Part shown: one piece after another, positions 46,353 through 56,716 of the stretch
Numbering within the stretch: position 1 is the first letter of the stretch
Layout of the letters: each line of letters begins with the position of its first letter
Origin: Flavobacteriales bacterium
GTDB lineage: Bacteria; Bacteroidota; Bacteroidia; Flavobacteriales_F; PHOS-HE28
Assembly (NCBI GenBank): GCA_016710015.1
Contig: JADJLR010000001.1
Location: 496,001-560,000 of the forward strand
DNA: 64,000 nt
Direction of reading: 5' to 3'
Position numbers and translations under genes: made by a program
Notes under the pieces: model-generated
The model's input: the letters and a program-made list of their open reading frames with translations, nothing else
Told to the model about the DNA's origin: nothing
The model's database searches: none

Positions 46353-46450
46353 CGTCACTGCGGCCTCGAGCCGCAGTCCCGATACTCCTTGACGAGGCGG
46401 TTGGTCATGCTCCAGTCCCAACGGGATTCCGGCTCAAGGCCGGAATGACG
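46353..46450. repeat. pair of REP-like palindromes in opposite orientation
   Basis: First: CGTCACTGCGGCCTCGAGCC... to 46380 (stem CTGCGG/CCGCAG). Second: ...GATTCCGGCTCAAGGCCGG then AATGACG, which read on the other strand is CGTCATTCCGGCCTTGAGCC. The two are homologous and head to head, a BIME-like arrangement, between two convergent genes. Confidence 0.7.
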
Positions 46451-46464
46451 GATTCGAGGGGGGC

Positions 46465-49301
46465 CTACGGCACCTGCTCCACCCGCGTGTTCGTAGGCAC
46501 CGTACCGCCGATATTCACGAGGATCGGGTCGCGGTCATTGTCGGCGCCGGTGTACTTGCTGACGCCGTCCATGTTGGTATCGGCCACGTGGTAGCCGCCT
46601 ACGGTTGCGGTGGGCACGGTGCCACCGATGCGTTGCAGGATCAGGTCGCGGTCGTTGTTAATGCCGGAGTACTTCAGTTCGCCGTCGCTGCTGCTATCGC
46701 CCATCCATTGCACGCGCACACCGTTCACGTCGCGCATGGCCTCGGTGCCGTGCAGGGGCACGATCGGGTCGCTCAGGTCGATGGTGACCTCCGATGCACC
46801 CAGCGCGATGGGTTGTGCCGTCATCACGCCCAAGTGGTTGCGGTGGCGAAGCACGATGTGGTAATCGCCTGGAGGCGCGGTGATGCGTGGTGTGCTCGTA
46901 CCATCCTTGTCCACCATGGTACCGCCGCGCAGCAGCAGGCAGGAACGGGTGGCCACCAACGTATTGGCGGAAGTGCCCGTGCGCAGTTCGATCATCACCC
47001 AATCCACCACGGCATCCACACCGGTGGTCTGTAGCACGGCGGCATCAATGGTCTCGCCTCCGCCTTCGCCGGCGTGTGTGAAACCGAGTGCCGTGAAGGG
47101 TTCCGTCAGTGGCACCAGGGCTTGGGTGCGCAGGTCATCGCGCATCAGTTCCGTGGCCTCCATATAGGCGCCTTCAAAAGCTGCGCAGCGGTACGCGCAC
47201 ATAGGGTTCGCTGCAGGCCACGCCGGTAAGGAGCCTGTGCGTGAAACTCGTCCATGTAACTGTCGTTGTCCGCTCCCGCCTGCCGGGTGCCGGTCAAGAT
47301 CACGCGCACGCTGCGGGTGCCAACAGGCACGGCTGCATCGTTCTGCACGCGCGTCCATGTGCCGGTGTTGCTGCCGATCTCGGGCGCGCTGCCCAGCAAC
47401 GTGCCGCCTGCGTTGCGGAACTCCAGTGCCATCTTCGGCAGGTCGCTGCCTTGCCAGTTGGCGAACCAGCCGCCATAGCGCAGGGTGGCCGTTCCGGCAT
47501 CGATCGCAGTGGCATCGCCGCTCACGTCCACATCCTGGTAGGCACGGCCATAGGCGTTATCGGTACACAGTGCGCCCAGCGCGAAGTAGTAGGTGCCCAA
47601 GTAGGGCGAAATGCCGTTGCACTCCCCGGCCGTCAAGGACTCGATCACGCCATCGGTGGCCGTCCAGCCGGTGGTGCCGTTCTCGGCGTTGCCGTTGGCC
47701 AAGAGGTTCGGGCCGCTTTGAGAAGTACCCGTCTGGAAGGTGACCGGTGTGCTCCATGCGCTCCACTCCAGGCTGCGGTCCCGGTAGCGCACGCGCCAGC
47801 AGTAAGTGGTGTTGGGCTGTAGGCCCGTCACGGTCTCGTCGCTCAGGTCATCGCCAGCTTGTGTATCCAACGCGTTGTACCAGTTCTGGTACTGGCGCCA
47901 CACATCCACCACGGGGCTGCTCCAGTCGTTGCAGTCGGTGCTCAGGCGCCAGTGGGTATCGCCGTGGCCATCGCCATCGGCATCGAAGAAGGGCGAGCCT
48001 TTCAGCACCACGCAATCGGGGCTTACCACATCCGTTGCGCCGGGGAACAGGCCCACGGGCACCATGGGCGCGTTGTTGTTGCTCCGGATGCTGATCAGGT
48101 CCTCCAACGTATTGTCCTCCGTCGTGGTAGCATCGCCGATGCTGAAGCGTTTCAGCGTGAAGCGCGGATCGGCACCTGCCTCCACCTCTACCACCACGTA
48201 GCCGTACTCATCATCGCTGATGGAGTATTCCGGGTAGTCGAAGTTGGCGAACTCGCCCCAGTAATCGATGCTGCCACCGGCCGTGGCCACGTTCACCATC
48301 AGGTGCGTGTGGTCCCGGCTTTGCCCGCGGCTGTAGGCGTGCGTGTGGCCGAAGAAATGGATGCTCGGCTTGCCGCAGTTGGTGCTGAACTGTTCCATGC
48401 GCGCGATCACCTCGCCGGTGTAGTCCGTGTTGCCGGCGATCCACAGTTCGCTGTGGTGCGGATGGTGCAATTGCGCGAACACGAAGTCGATGTCCGGGTC
48501 GGTGCAAGCATCGGCCAGCACGCCGTCCAGCCAATCCAGTTGCACCTGTAGGCGGTAGCCCGTGTTGCTGTCCATACCGATGATGCGCACGTTGCTATGG
48601 TCCTTGTACCACCAATGCTCTTCGTAGCCCGCGGTGCCATTGTCGGGCAGTTGGAAGTAGTTGAAGTAGTGAACCGTATTGATCTCGTGGTTGCCCAGCA
48701 CCGGGTACACCGGCACGTAGCTGAAGAGCGGGTTGGCCGGATCGAAGAAGGTGCTCTTCCACGAGCCATAGTCCGGGCCATTGTCCACCAGATCACCGGG
48801 TATCACGATCATGGCCAGCTCCTCGCTCAGGTCCGGCCCCATGCTATCGTTCACATGCTCGATCACGCCATTGTGTACCACCTCCCAGAACTTGTTGGGC
48901 TGGCTGCCATCGCGCTGCATGTCGCTCATGGCCACGATGTTCGTGGGCGCCTCTGCGCTTTGCAGGGCGGGCGTCTTGAAGTGGAACAGCGCACTCTGGG
49001 CCGCACCCGTTATCACCTTGTAGTGGTAGGTGGTGGCCGGTGCCAAGCCGCTTAGCGTAACCGTATGCATCCGCGCCGTGCCGTTGCTGATGAAGCTACT
49101 GCCGCCACCGCTGCTGCCCAGCGCCACCGTGGTGCCGTACTGCACGGTACTCTCGGTGCCGCTGCTGGTCTCCCACAGGATCGTCATGCGCTCGGGCTCG
49201 GCATCCTGCAAGTAGGGTTGAACCAGCATGGTCTGCGCTGTGGCGGCTGTGGCTAAAACGGCAAGAGCGAGGAGGACGAGGGAGCGGACGGGGCGGGACA
49301 T
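46465..49301 (-). CDS. secreted purple-acid-phosphatase-like metallophosphoesterase, with frameshifts
   Basis: About 945 residues when joined. Signal peptide SRPVRSLVLLALAVLATAAT; an FN3-like purple acid phosphatase N-terminal domain (about 28-110); a metallophosphoesterase domain with NIVAMSDMQRDGS, IPGDLVDNGPD, VLGNHE, FAQLHHPHHS and FFGHTHAYSRG (metal ligands D, D, N, H, H, H); then FN3 and carbohydrate-binding-like modules. The last part, MEATELMRDDLRTQALVPLT, MIELRTG, and GINNDRDLILQRIGGTVPTA repeated as GADNDRDPILVNIGGTVPTN, matches the C-terminal module of many Flavobacteriales surface proteins. Frames break at about 47241 (one extra T; corrected DEFTHRLLTGVACSEPYVRV) and 47178-47187 (two bases missing; corrected RSFLEGAYMEA). 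No classical T9SS domain. Confidence 0.82.
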
Positions 49302-49521
49302 GAGAGCAAATTACGGAAGCGGGCCTTAATAGCTGTGGCGAGGCAGGTGGGCATCTGGGCATCTTGGCCGTTCGGCATGCTTGGCTCTTGCGGCTTTTTA
49401 GGCATCGGCCCTTGGCCTTTGGCGGCATTGGCGATCGGGCCCCTTAAGCTTCTTGGCCTTCAAAAGCCTTTTGGCCTGCGGCCACCGCTGAACCATGGAG
49501 CCGCATTCCTACATTCGGCAC

Positions 49522-52500
49522 ATGTCCACCATCGGCCCGCAGGGCATTCAAGCATTCATTACCAAATGGGAAGTAAGCGGTGCCGCCGAACGGGCCAATG
49601 CCCAGCTCTTCATTGCGGAACTGTGCGACGTGATCGGTGTGGAACCGCCACGACCGAAGACACCCGATGAACACATCAATGCCTACGTCTTCGAAAAGGC
49701 GATCCCCGTGAACGCACAGCGCCCGAGCAGCGCACCCGTACCGTCGACCCACTGGGTCGACACAGCCACCACCAACTTCATCGACTGCTACAAGCGCGGA
49801 CACTTCGTACTGGAAACGAAACAGGGTGCGGATGGCGTACGAGCGGATCATGATACACCCGTTTCCGCTGAAGGCGAAGACCGCCAGCGTGCGCTGAAAA
49901 AAGGCCACGGCATACGCGGCACCAAGGGCTGGGACACCGCCATGCTGAAGGCCCGCGAGCAGGCCCAACGCTACGCCCGCGCCTTGCCCAAGGAAGAGAT
50001 CGCCGATGGCCGTCCGCCGTTCATTCTGGTGGTGGATGTGGGCCACAGCATCGCGCTGTACACCGATTGGAGCCGCATGGGCGGCGAGTACATCCCGTAC
50101 CCCGACCCGGCCACCTACCGCATACCGCTGAAGGACCTCTTGCGCAGCGAGGTGCGCGAATTGCTGCACGCCGTATGGACCGATCCGCTCGCGCTGGACC
50201 CTGGCCGGCGCAGCGCCAAGGTGACGCGCGAGATCGCCGACCGCTTGGCGAAACTGGCCCGCAGCCTCGAAGGCAAGCACCCGCCCGAGCATGTCGCGAA
50301 CTTCCTGATGCGCTGCCTCTTCACCATGTTCAGTGAAGATGTGGACCTGCTGCCGCACGGCTCCTTCACCAAATTGTTGGGCGAACTGAAGAGCGACCCC
50401 AGCACCTTCCCGGGATGCTCGAGAACCTCTGGAGCACCATGAACACCGGTGGCTTCAGCCCCATCGTGCGCGAGAAACTGCTGCGCTTCAACGGTGGGCT
50501 CTTCGCGAATTCCCGACGCCATCGCCTTGGACGCCGACCAGATCCAATTGCTCATCGAAGCCGCACCAGCCAACTGGCAGGATGTGGAACCCGCCATCTT
50601 CGGCACCTTGCTGGAACGTGCGCTGGACCCCCGCGAACGCCACAAGCTGGGTGCGCACTACACGCCGCGCGCCTATGTGGAACGCCTCGTGAACCCCACC
50701 GTGATCGATCCGCTGCGCGAGCAATGGAAGAGCGTGCAGGTGGCCGCCCTGCAACTGGCCGAGGACGGCAACGAGAAGAAGGCCATCAAGGAAGTGGAGA
50801 CCTTCCTGCACGAACTGGCCACCGTGCAAGTGCTGGACCCCGCATGCGGCAGCGGCAACTTCCTGTACGTCACCTTGGAATTGCTGAAACGCCTGGAGGG
50901 CGAAGTGCTGAACACCCTGCACGAGCTGGGCGCCACCGCCAAAATGGAACTGGAAGGCGTGATGGTAACGCCCGCCAACTTCTACGGCATCGAGCTGAAC
51001 CCACGCGCCGCCGCCATTGCCGAACAAGTGCTGTGGATCGGCTTTCTGCAATGGCACCTGCGCACCCACGGCAATTTCCATAATCTGCCCGAACCCATCA
51101 TCAAGGACCTGCACAACATCCAATGCCGCGATGCCGTGCTGGACTAGGACAGCAAGACCGAACAGCGCGATGCCAATGGCAACTTGGTGACCAAGTGGGA
51201 CGGCCGCACCACCAAGCCGCACCCCGTTACCGGCGAAGAAGTACCCGACCCCGAAGCCCGCGAACCGGTGTACACCTACAGCAACCCCACGCCCGCCACT
51301 GGCCCAATGCCGATTACATCGTGGGGAATCCGCCGTTCATTGGCAACAAGCGCATGCGCGAAGCCTTGGGCGATGGCTATACCGAAGCATTGCGCGGTGC
51401 ATACAAGAACGTACCCGACAGTGCGGACTTCGTGATGTTCTGGTGGGACAAGGCCGCTGAGCTCACCCGCACTGGCAAAGCGAAACGCTTCGGCTTCATC
51501 ACAACGAACAGCCTGAAGCAGACCTTCAACCGCAAGGTGCTGCAACACCACATGGCTCAGAAGAAGCCGATCTCCTTGGCCTTTGCGATACCGGATCACC
51601 CTTGGGTGGATAGCGCTGATGGTGCAGCGGTGCGATCGCAATGACCGTTGCTGTTCCGGGAACCAATGTTGGCTGCTGTTGCAGAATGTGTCAGGAGAGA
51701 TCACCGGGGAAGATGAAGCAGCCGAGTTGTCTCGTCAAACCGCATGGCGGAAACATTTGCGGACTTGACACCGGTGCTACGTTTCTAGTGCACTTCATGG
51801 AACGAGAATTCTGGCTGGCACGGGGTGCAGCGATTCTGGTGGTTTCGGCTTGGAACCGAAGGAAGCGAAGCACCTAGGCTTGGGAAGATACAGGGCTTGA
51901 ACAAATCAGACCCTTCATAAATGGCCGCGACTTGCAGCAAAGTCCAAGAGGCATTTATGGCGATTGACCTTTTCGGACTGTAAGGAGGCTGACGTGCGCG
52001 AGAAGTTTCCAGAAGTGTACCAACAGCTCTTGACCAGTGTCAAAGCCGAGCGCGAGCGAACAATCGAACGATTCAGTACCGAAGAACTGGTGGGTGTTTG
52101 GAGAACCGCGACCTACGGAACCTGCACAGACGGACTTCAAGGTTCATCGTAACTCCGAACCTCGAAGCACCGATTCTTTTCTTTCCTTGATTCAGATTCG
52201 TCCTTGATCGAAGGTTAGTTCATTGCGCTCGATGATGCTTATCTCGGGGTTCTCTCGAGCAACATTCACGATGTGTGGGCGATGGCTGCTGGTGGGCAAC
52301 TCGGTATGGGCAATGACCCGCGATACAATAATTCCCGCTGCTTCGAGACCTTCCCCTTCCCCGCGAGCACCCCGGCGCAGCAGGAGAAGATCCGTGCCTT
52401 GGGCGAGCAGTTGGATGCGCACCGCAAGCGGCAGCAGGCGCTGCACCCCGCGCTTACGATGACGGGGATGTACAATGTGCTGGAGCGCGTCGGAACTCGA

Positions 52501-53056
52501 GACTCAAGGGCAAGCCCGGGTGACGTACCGCGGCCTTGAATGCGAAGGAGAAGACGATCTACGAGCAAGGGCTGGTGGGCATCCTGAAGCAACTGCACGA
52601 TGAGCTGGATGCCGCCGTGGCCGAAGCCTACGGCTGGCCTGCGGACCTGAGCACCGACGACAGATCCTAACCCGCCTAGTAGCCCTCAACGCCGAACGCG
52701 CCGCCGAAGAAGCCCAAGGCCACATCCGCTGGCTGCGGCCGGAGTACCAGAACAAGGGTGCAAGCAACAGCAAACAAGCAAGCCTAGCAGTGGACACGGT
52801 GGACGCTGTGGACGCGTCCACTGCGTCCACATTGTCCACCCGCCAATGGCCCAAAGACCTACCGGCCCAAGCCGCCGCCCTTACCGAAGTGCTGGGTAAT
52901 TTGGCCGCACCCGCAAGTGTGGAGGAGATCGCTGGGCTCTTTAGCGGCAAGAGCAGCAAGAAACGGGTGAATGAGATGCAGCGGTTGTTGGAGACGTTGG
53001 CGGCTGTGGGGAGGGCGGTGCGTGCGGAAGGGGAGTTGTGGAGCAGTGCAGACTGA
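49522..53056 (+). pseudogene. MmeI-like type IIL restriction-modification enzyme, multiply interrupted
   Basis: Pieces in all three frames follow the complete MmeI-like order over about 1180 codons. Nuclease: GHFVLETKQG with D88-x9-E98-T-K100, the D-x9-ExK motif of MmeI. Helical spacer to about 300. Methyltransferase: motif I VLDPACGSGNFLYV (50832-50873) and NPPF (51327-51338). Target-recognition part: FIVTPN…ALDDAYLGVLSSNIHDVWAM and NNSRCFETFPFP. C-terminal: MTGMYNVLER, YEQGLVGILKQLHDELDAAV, ALNAERAAEEAQGHIRWLRP and a final regulatory helix domain. Lesions include shifts near 50412, 50507, 51298 and 51630, a TAG at 51145 and several after 51650. One polypeptide would both cut and methylate. 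Whether it is dead or mis-sequenced is open. GTG/ATG 49495 is an alternative start. Confidence 0.8.
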
Positions 53057-53120
53057 ACCGTATGATCCGTATTCGTTGACCGAAGCTGAGCGAGAGTCTC
53101 AAGAAAGAAGCCCGTAAGTA

Positions 53121-53675
53121 ATGGCACAACAAACAGAACGACGCGTACTGCTTTGGGTCTTTGCGATCAATGCGGCCTTCTTCCTCATTGAAGGTGGGGT
53201 GGGCTGGTTGGCCCACAGTATGGGCCTCTTGGCGGATGGCTTGGACATGCTGGCGGATGCCTTCGTGTATGGCCTAAGCTTGGCCGCTATCGGGAAGGCC
53301 ATGGGCCGGAAGCGCGCGCTGGCTCGGCTTAGCGGTTACCTGCAACTCGGGCTGGCACTGCTCGGCCTGGCCGAAGTGGTCCGCCGCTCCGTTGATCCCG
53401 GTGGGGCGCCCGAACCGCTTACCATGGCGGTGGTGTCCCTGTTCGCACTGGCGGGCAACTTGGCCTGTCTGTACCTCCTGCGCAAGTCGCGCCATGGCGA
53501 AGTGCACATGCAAGCCTCGTGGATCTTCACGAGCAACGATGCCAAGGCGAACGTAGGCGTGATGATCGCCGCAGGTCTGGTAGCGGTCACCGACACGCGC
53601 TGGCCGGATCTGGTGATCGGAGCCATCGTCTTCCTCATCGTGGCGCGTGGTGCCTGGCGGATCTTTCGGCTTTGA
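53121..53675 (+). CDS. cation diffusion facilitator-like transporter
   Basis: A 184-residue protein with five to six membrane helices. Opening VLLWVFAINAAFFLIEGGVG and the metal-site helix SMGLLADGLDMLADAFVYGL (DxxxD) followed by SNDAKANVGVMIAAGLVAVT match the membrane domain of CDF proteins that export Zn, Fe or Co. The cytoplasmic C-terminal domain of full-length CDF proteins is absent, giving a short form known in bacteria. It starts 65 nt after the MmeI-like gene. Confidence 0.8.
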   Translation: MAQQTERRVLLWVFAINAAFFLIEGGVGWLAHSMGLLADGLDMLADAFVYGLSLAAIGKAMGRKRALARLSGYLQLGLALLGLAEVVRRSVDPGGAPEPLTMAVVSLFALAGNLACLYLLRKSRHGEVHMQASWIFTSNDAKANVGVMIAAGLVAVTDTRWPDLVIGAIVFLIVARGAWRIFRL

Positions 53676-54356
53676 ACAACCGGGGTGATCAACCTTCGAT
53701 CTCCGCAGTCTTCACTTCGGCAAACATAAAAGGGTCTTCGTCTCGAGACCCTCGCCTGACTGTTGTTCCACGCATCTCAAATCCGTGGGAGCGGGGGCAT
53801 TCAAACTCCCGCAGGCTCTCCTGAGGCACAAAGAGTCCCTGAGCTCTCGGCCACGAACGCCACGGTCCTCCTCGAGTCCACGGGTCGCGGCCCGAACCCG
53901 AAGAGCAAAGCCCCCCCCCAAAGGGGGGGGGGAACGGGCCCCCCCCGGCGGGGGCCCCCGGGGCTCGGGGGGGCCCCCCCGGGGGGGGGGGGGCAAAGGA
54001 GGGGGGGGGGGGGGGCTCCCAGGGGCGTAGGTTTGAACGGCAGCGTTCGACAGTAGCGGCGGCTATTCACCGCCCGGGGCTGAAGCTGACCTGCGGACCC
54101 CAAAGCCATTGGCCCGCGACGGGACAAGAGCGAACACTTTCATGCCCGGTCCAAGGCAGTTCGGCCACGGCAGCTGGTCCGTCGGTACCAATAGCCCTGC
54201 CGACCTTGGACCCTGTTCCTTGACCCACGGCCCCTCTGCTGTTCTCCTGCACAACCCGCTAGCAGACGACGGCGCGGCGAAGAATCTCATCAGCATCCGC
54301 CGCATGCGCGCCCCCTCGGTTTCCGGACCATCAAGCGCCAAGGGGTCTGTACGGCG
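53676..54356. other. gene-free stretch with G/C homopolymer tract
   Basis: No recognisable gene. At 53731-53752 a 7-bp stem (AGGGTCT/AGACCCT) is followed on the minus strand by TTTATGTTT, terminator-like. At 53910-54025 the sequence becomes runs of up to 18 C or G in a row with hardly any other base, unlike anything else in the window; this looks like an assembly or base-calling artefact. The 330 bp after it carry no coding signal that I trust until the ATPase fragment at 54357. Confidence 0.6.
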
Positions 54357-54533
54357 GTGCGCACCAACCAGAACGCGGTATTGTTGCTGGACGAACCGGA
54401 GCAGAACACCTTCCCGTTCTACACGGCCCACATTGCCGAGATCATGGCGCGGGAAGTGACGAACCAGTACTTCATTACCACCCACAACCAGTACCGACCT
54501 GTTCCTGAACTTGGACAAGCTGGCCGAAGCCTG
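54357..54533 (+). pseudogene. C-terminal fragment of an AAA/OLD-like ATPase
   Basis: Reads RTNQNAVLLLDEPEQNTFPF, YTAHIAEIMAREVTNQYFIT, THN and, after a shift near 54495, TDLFLNLDKLAEA then stop at 54533. This is the Walker B (LLLDEPE) plus the sensor region (TTHN) of AAA15/OLD-like ATPases. The Walker A part should lie upstream, where the sequence is corrupt or lost. The stop is 7 nt before the next gene, with which such ATPases are usually paired. Confidence 0.6.
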
Positions 54534-54540
54534 AACCCCG

Positions 54541-55005
54541 ATGCATTTGGTGGAGTGCTACAGCGATGAGAACCTGTTGCGGGCCTTAGGCATACCTGGC
54601 CGTGATATACGGCGTATGCGCGGCAAAGGGAACGTGATGCGCTTTCTGCAACGCAAGGTTGATGGTCCTTGCATAGCGCTGTTGGATCTGGACCGGAACG
54701 AAGCGCAACCATCGGATCTGAAGGTGTTCACGCGACAAAGCGAAGAACACGGCGTATCCATGTACACCTGGAAAGAGCACCGCTTGATCTTCTTGGATGA
54801 CAACTTGGAGGACTGGCTGGTGCGGGCCGTAAAGCGGGCAGGCAAACGGATGAACGATTTCGGTTTGCCGGATGATGTTCGTGCCCTACACGCCATCGAA
54901 CCCAAAGTGGGTGACTCCCGCTTCGCCAAGGCCATCTCTTTCTTGGATGAAGTTCACTCCCCGGCGTTACTCGCACTACGTCGGTTCCTGGAGAGGGTCA
55001 AATGA
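54541..55005 (+). CDS. TOPRIM-like partner protein of AAA ATPase
   Basis: A 154-residue protein: LVECYSDENLLRALGIPGRD, then CIALLDLDRNEAQPSDLKVF and FLDDNLEDWLVRAVKRAG. The order acidic residue after a first strand (VECYSDE), DxD after a later strand (DLDRN) and a distal acidic cluster (LEDW) is that of a TOPRIM-like fold, seen in small proteins encoded directly after AAA15/OLD-type ATPases. Such pairs are suspected or proven anti-phage modules. Exact family name not known to me. ATG at 54541 gives the family start (MHLVEC). Confidence 0.6.
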   Translation: MHLVECYSDENLLRALGIPGRDIRRMRGKGNVMRFLQRKVDGPCIALLDLDRNEAQPSDLKVFTRQSEEHGVSMYTWKEHRLIFLDDNLEDWLVRAVKRAGKRMNDFGLPDDVRALHAIEPKVGDSRFAKAISFLDEVHSPALLALRRFLERVK

Positions 55006-55044
55006 GGCCTTGCCAACTTCCCCGGCACTTTTCTTTGCACGGCC

Positions 55045-55917
55045 ATGGACCGCACCACCTTTCTCCGCAGCATGCTGGGCAATGCCGCGCTGCTTACGCT
55101 GCCGCCCTTGGAGCTGCTGCCTGTAGCGGAGCAGGACCGGCTGGCGTGGACCAAGGATGCGAACGCGGTGTTCGTATTCGACACCTATGTGCGCGGCTTC
55201 CAGCACTACGAGGGGCCGTGTGTGTTGCGCCAAATGAAGGACCTGGACTGCTGGACTGGTGCGCGAATAGCCAATGCGCATGACACCAATGCGGTGGCCG
55301 TGTATTGGGAAGGGCACAAGGTGGGCTACCTGCCCATGGGCGAGAACGTGAGCTTGGCCTACATGATGGATCATGGCCTTCTGCTGGAATGCCACGTGGT
55401 GTATACCCAACCGAAGGAAAGGCACTGGGAGCAATGCTTCATCGCGGTGGAACTGCTGATCCCTTCCACCCCTTCTTTCGATGCCTATATGGACCACTAT
55501 ATGGACCGCCCCGATGCGGGCTACAAGCGCCGCCCGGAATACGGCGGGTCCGTGGTGGTGGATGAACTGCAGGCCAAGACCGGCCCGCGTGAACTGAGGC
55601 AAGCCCCGGCCTTGAGCGCACTGGGCGATCTGCGCTTGATGCGTTTGCTGGCGTTCCTGTCATCGGGCATGGAATGGTCCCCATACGTTGTGAAGCAGGT
55701 CCAACGCGCCGTGGAACGTAAAGGCATTGGCGTGCTAACTGAATTGATGGACCAAGGCGACCTGCGCTTGGCGTTGACCGTGGTGGCTGCTGACCACTTT
55801 TTGGTGGAACTGAACATGCGTGGCCCAGAAGGCCGCACCGGCGGCCATTGGGAAGTGGTGTACAATGCGGCCCACGAGGTGCTGCGCGCGGATATGCGCG
55901 GCTTCAGCACGGCATAG
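55045..55917 (+). CDS. HIRAN domain protein
   Basis: A 290-residue protein. The HIRAN domain (about 45-125) shows FDTYVRGFQHYEG, ANAHDTNAVAVYWEGHKVGY and LPMGENVSLAYMMDHGLLLE. HIRAN binds DNA 3' ends in helicases but also occurs as a stand-alone domain in bacteria. The N-terminus (RTTFLRSMLGNAALLTLPPL) is hydrophobic and could be a signal or a membrane anchor, which would be unexpected for a DNA-end binder. The C-terminal 130 residues have no family I know. Confidence 0.75.
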   Translation: MDRTTFLRSMLGNAALLTLPPLELLPVAEQDRLAWTKDANAVFVFDTYVRGFQHYEGPCVLRQMKDLDCWTGARIANAHDTNAVAVYWEGHKVGYLPMGENVSLAYMMDHGLLLECHVVYTQPKERHWEQCFIAVELLIPSTPSFDAYMDHYMDRPDAGYKRRPEYGGSVVVDELQAKTGPRELRQAPALSALGDLRLMRLLAFLSSGMEWSPYVVKQVQRAVERKGIGVLTELMDQGDLRLALTVVAADHFLVELNMRGPEGRTGGHWEVVYNAAHEVLRADMRGFSTA

Positions 55918-56117
55918 GCAGCGAAGGCCCGAGTCGGTTTGTCCCCACAGCTGCCGCGAGTCTGTGTCTCGTGGCTACCTGCTATAGGCCGGTCAATTCC
56001 GTTACCTCTCTGAATGCACTTCTACCAAACTGATTCCGGGCAGTGTCTTCTGCTTTCCGTGATCATGCGTCTCTTTGCACCCTACGCGCATGTTCTTTTC
56101 ATTCCTAACATGATCCT

Positions 56118-56420
56118 ATGGGTTCGCACTACGCTCTCCACTGCCCCAACTGCAACTACACCAACCCCCAATGTTGCGGTGGCACCGAATCTGGAATGGC
56201 GGTAACACTGAGCACGGTGCATTGCAGCGCCTGCGCCGAACTCTATGATGTGCCTGTTGCCGAACACGGGTTCAACTACAAAGAAGTGCCTATCCGTTGC
56301 CCCAAGAACAAGCGCCATGGAGTGGTGCTTTGGAAGGACCCCGGCCCGTGCCCCAAGTGCGGCACGTTGCTGACCCACGAAGGTTTGAGTGCGCTGTGGG
56401 ATCAGCGGTGGTCTCAATAA
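56118..56420 (+). CDS. small zinc-ribbon protein
   Basis: A 100-residue protein with four CxxC-type knuckles: C9/C12 (HCPNCNY), C36/C39 (HCSACAE), C61 (RCPKNKRH) and C78/C81 (CPKCGTLL). The arrangement suggests two zinc ribbons. No signal peptide, no enzymatic motif. Convergent with the next gene, 2 nt apart. Confidence 0.7.
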   Translation: MGSHYALHCPNCNYTNPQCCGGTESGMAVTLSTVHCSACAELYDVPVAEHGFNYKEVPIRCPKNKRHGVVLWKDPGPCPKCGTLLTHEGLSALWDQRWSQ

Positions 56421-56422
56421 GA

Positions 56423-56716
56423 TCAATTCACACTCCTGTCGTCCTTGTCCGGATCAGCTAGGTGGGCTTCGTCCATCGCCTGTATGCCGTGGCGGTGGCA
56501 CACGTCCAACGCTTCCTGTATTTCCGCATCCATGGTCGCTTCACTGAAGTGCCCCAGTTTGGTAATGCACATAATGAAGTATTCACCCGTCAGTATGGGT
56601 TTGATGTGGCGAAAACGGTAGTCCCTGTTCTCCATTTCCGTGAAGATGGATCGCAGGTCGCCTTCATTGCCGTGCAAGAAATAGAGTTCCACGCATGCCT
56701 TCCCATCGGTTGCCAT
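56423..56716 (-). CDS. hypothetical small acidic protein
   Basis: A 97-residue protein (MATDGKACVELYFLHGNEGD … DKDDRSVN) of alpha/beta character. I do not recognise the family. Its stop abuts the stop of the zinc-ribbon gene, the compact convergent layout supporting that both are real. Confidence 0.55.
   Translation of the reverse strand: MATDGKACVELYFLHGNEGDLRSIFTEMENRDYRFRHIKPILTGEYFIMCITKLGHFSEATMDAEIQEALDVCHRHGIQAMDEAHLADPDKDDRSVN

Noticed and set aside
53731..53900. Possible minus-strand tRNA or small RNA before the terminator-like hairpin
   Set aside because: A 6-bp acceptor-like pairing (CCGTGG/CCACGG) and a GTTTGAAT loop word can be found, but the T stem, anticodon arm and length do not form a cloverleaf, and the sequence borders the corrupted tract.
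53910..54025. G-quadruplex or functional G-run element
   Set aside because: Runs of both C and G up to 18 long with almost no other base are more likely an assembly artefact than biology.
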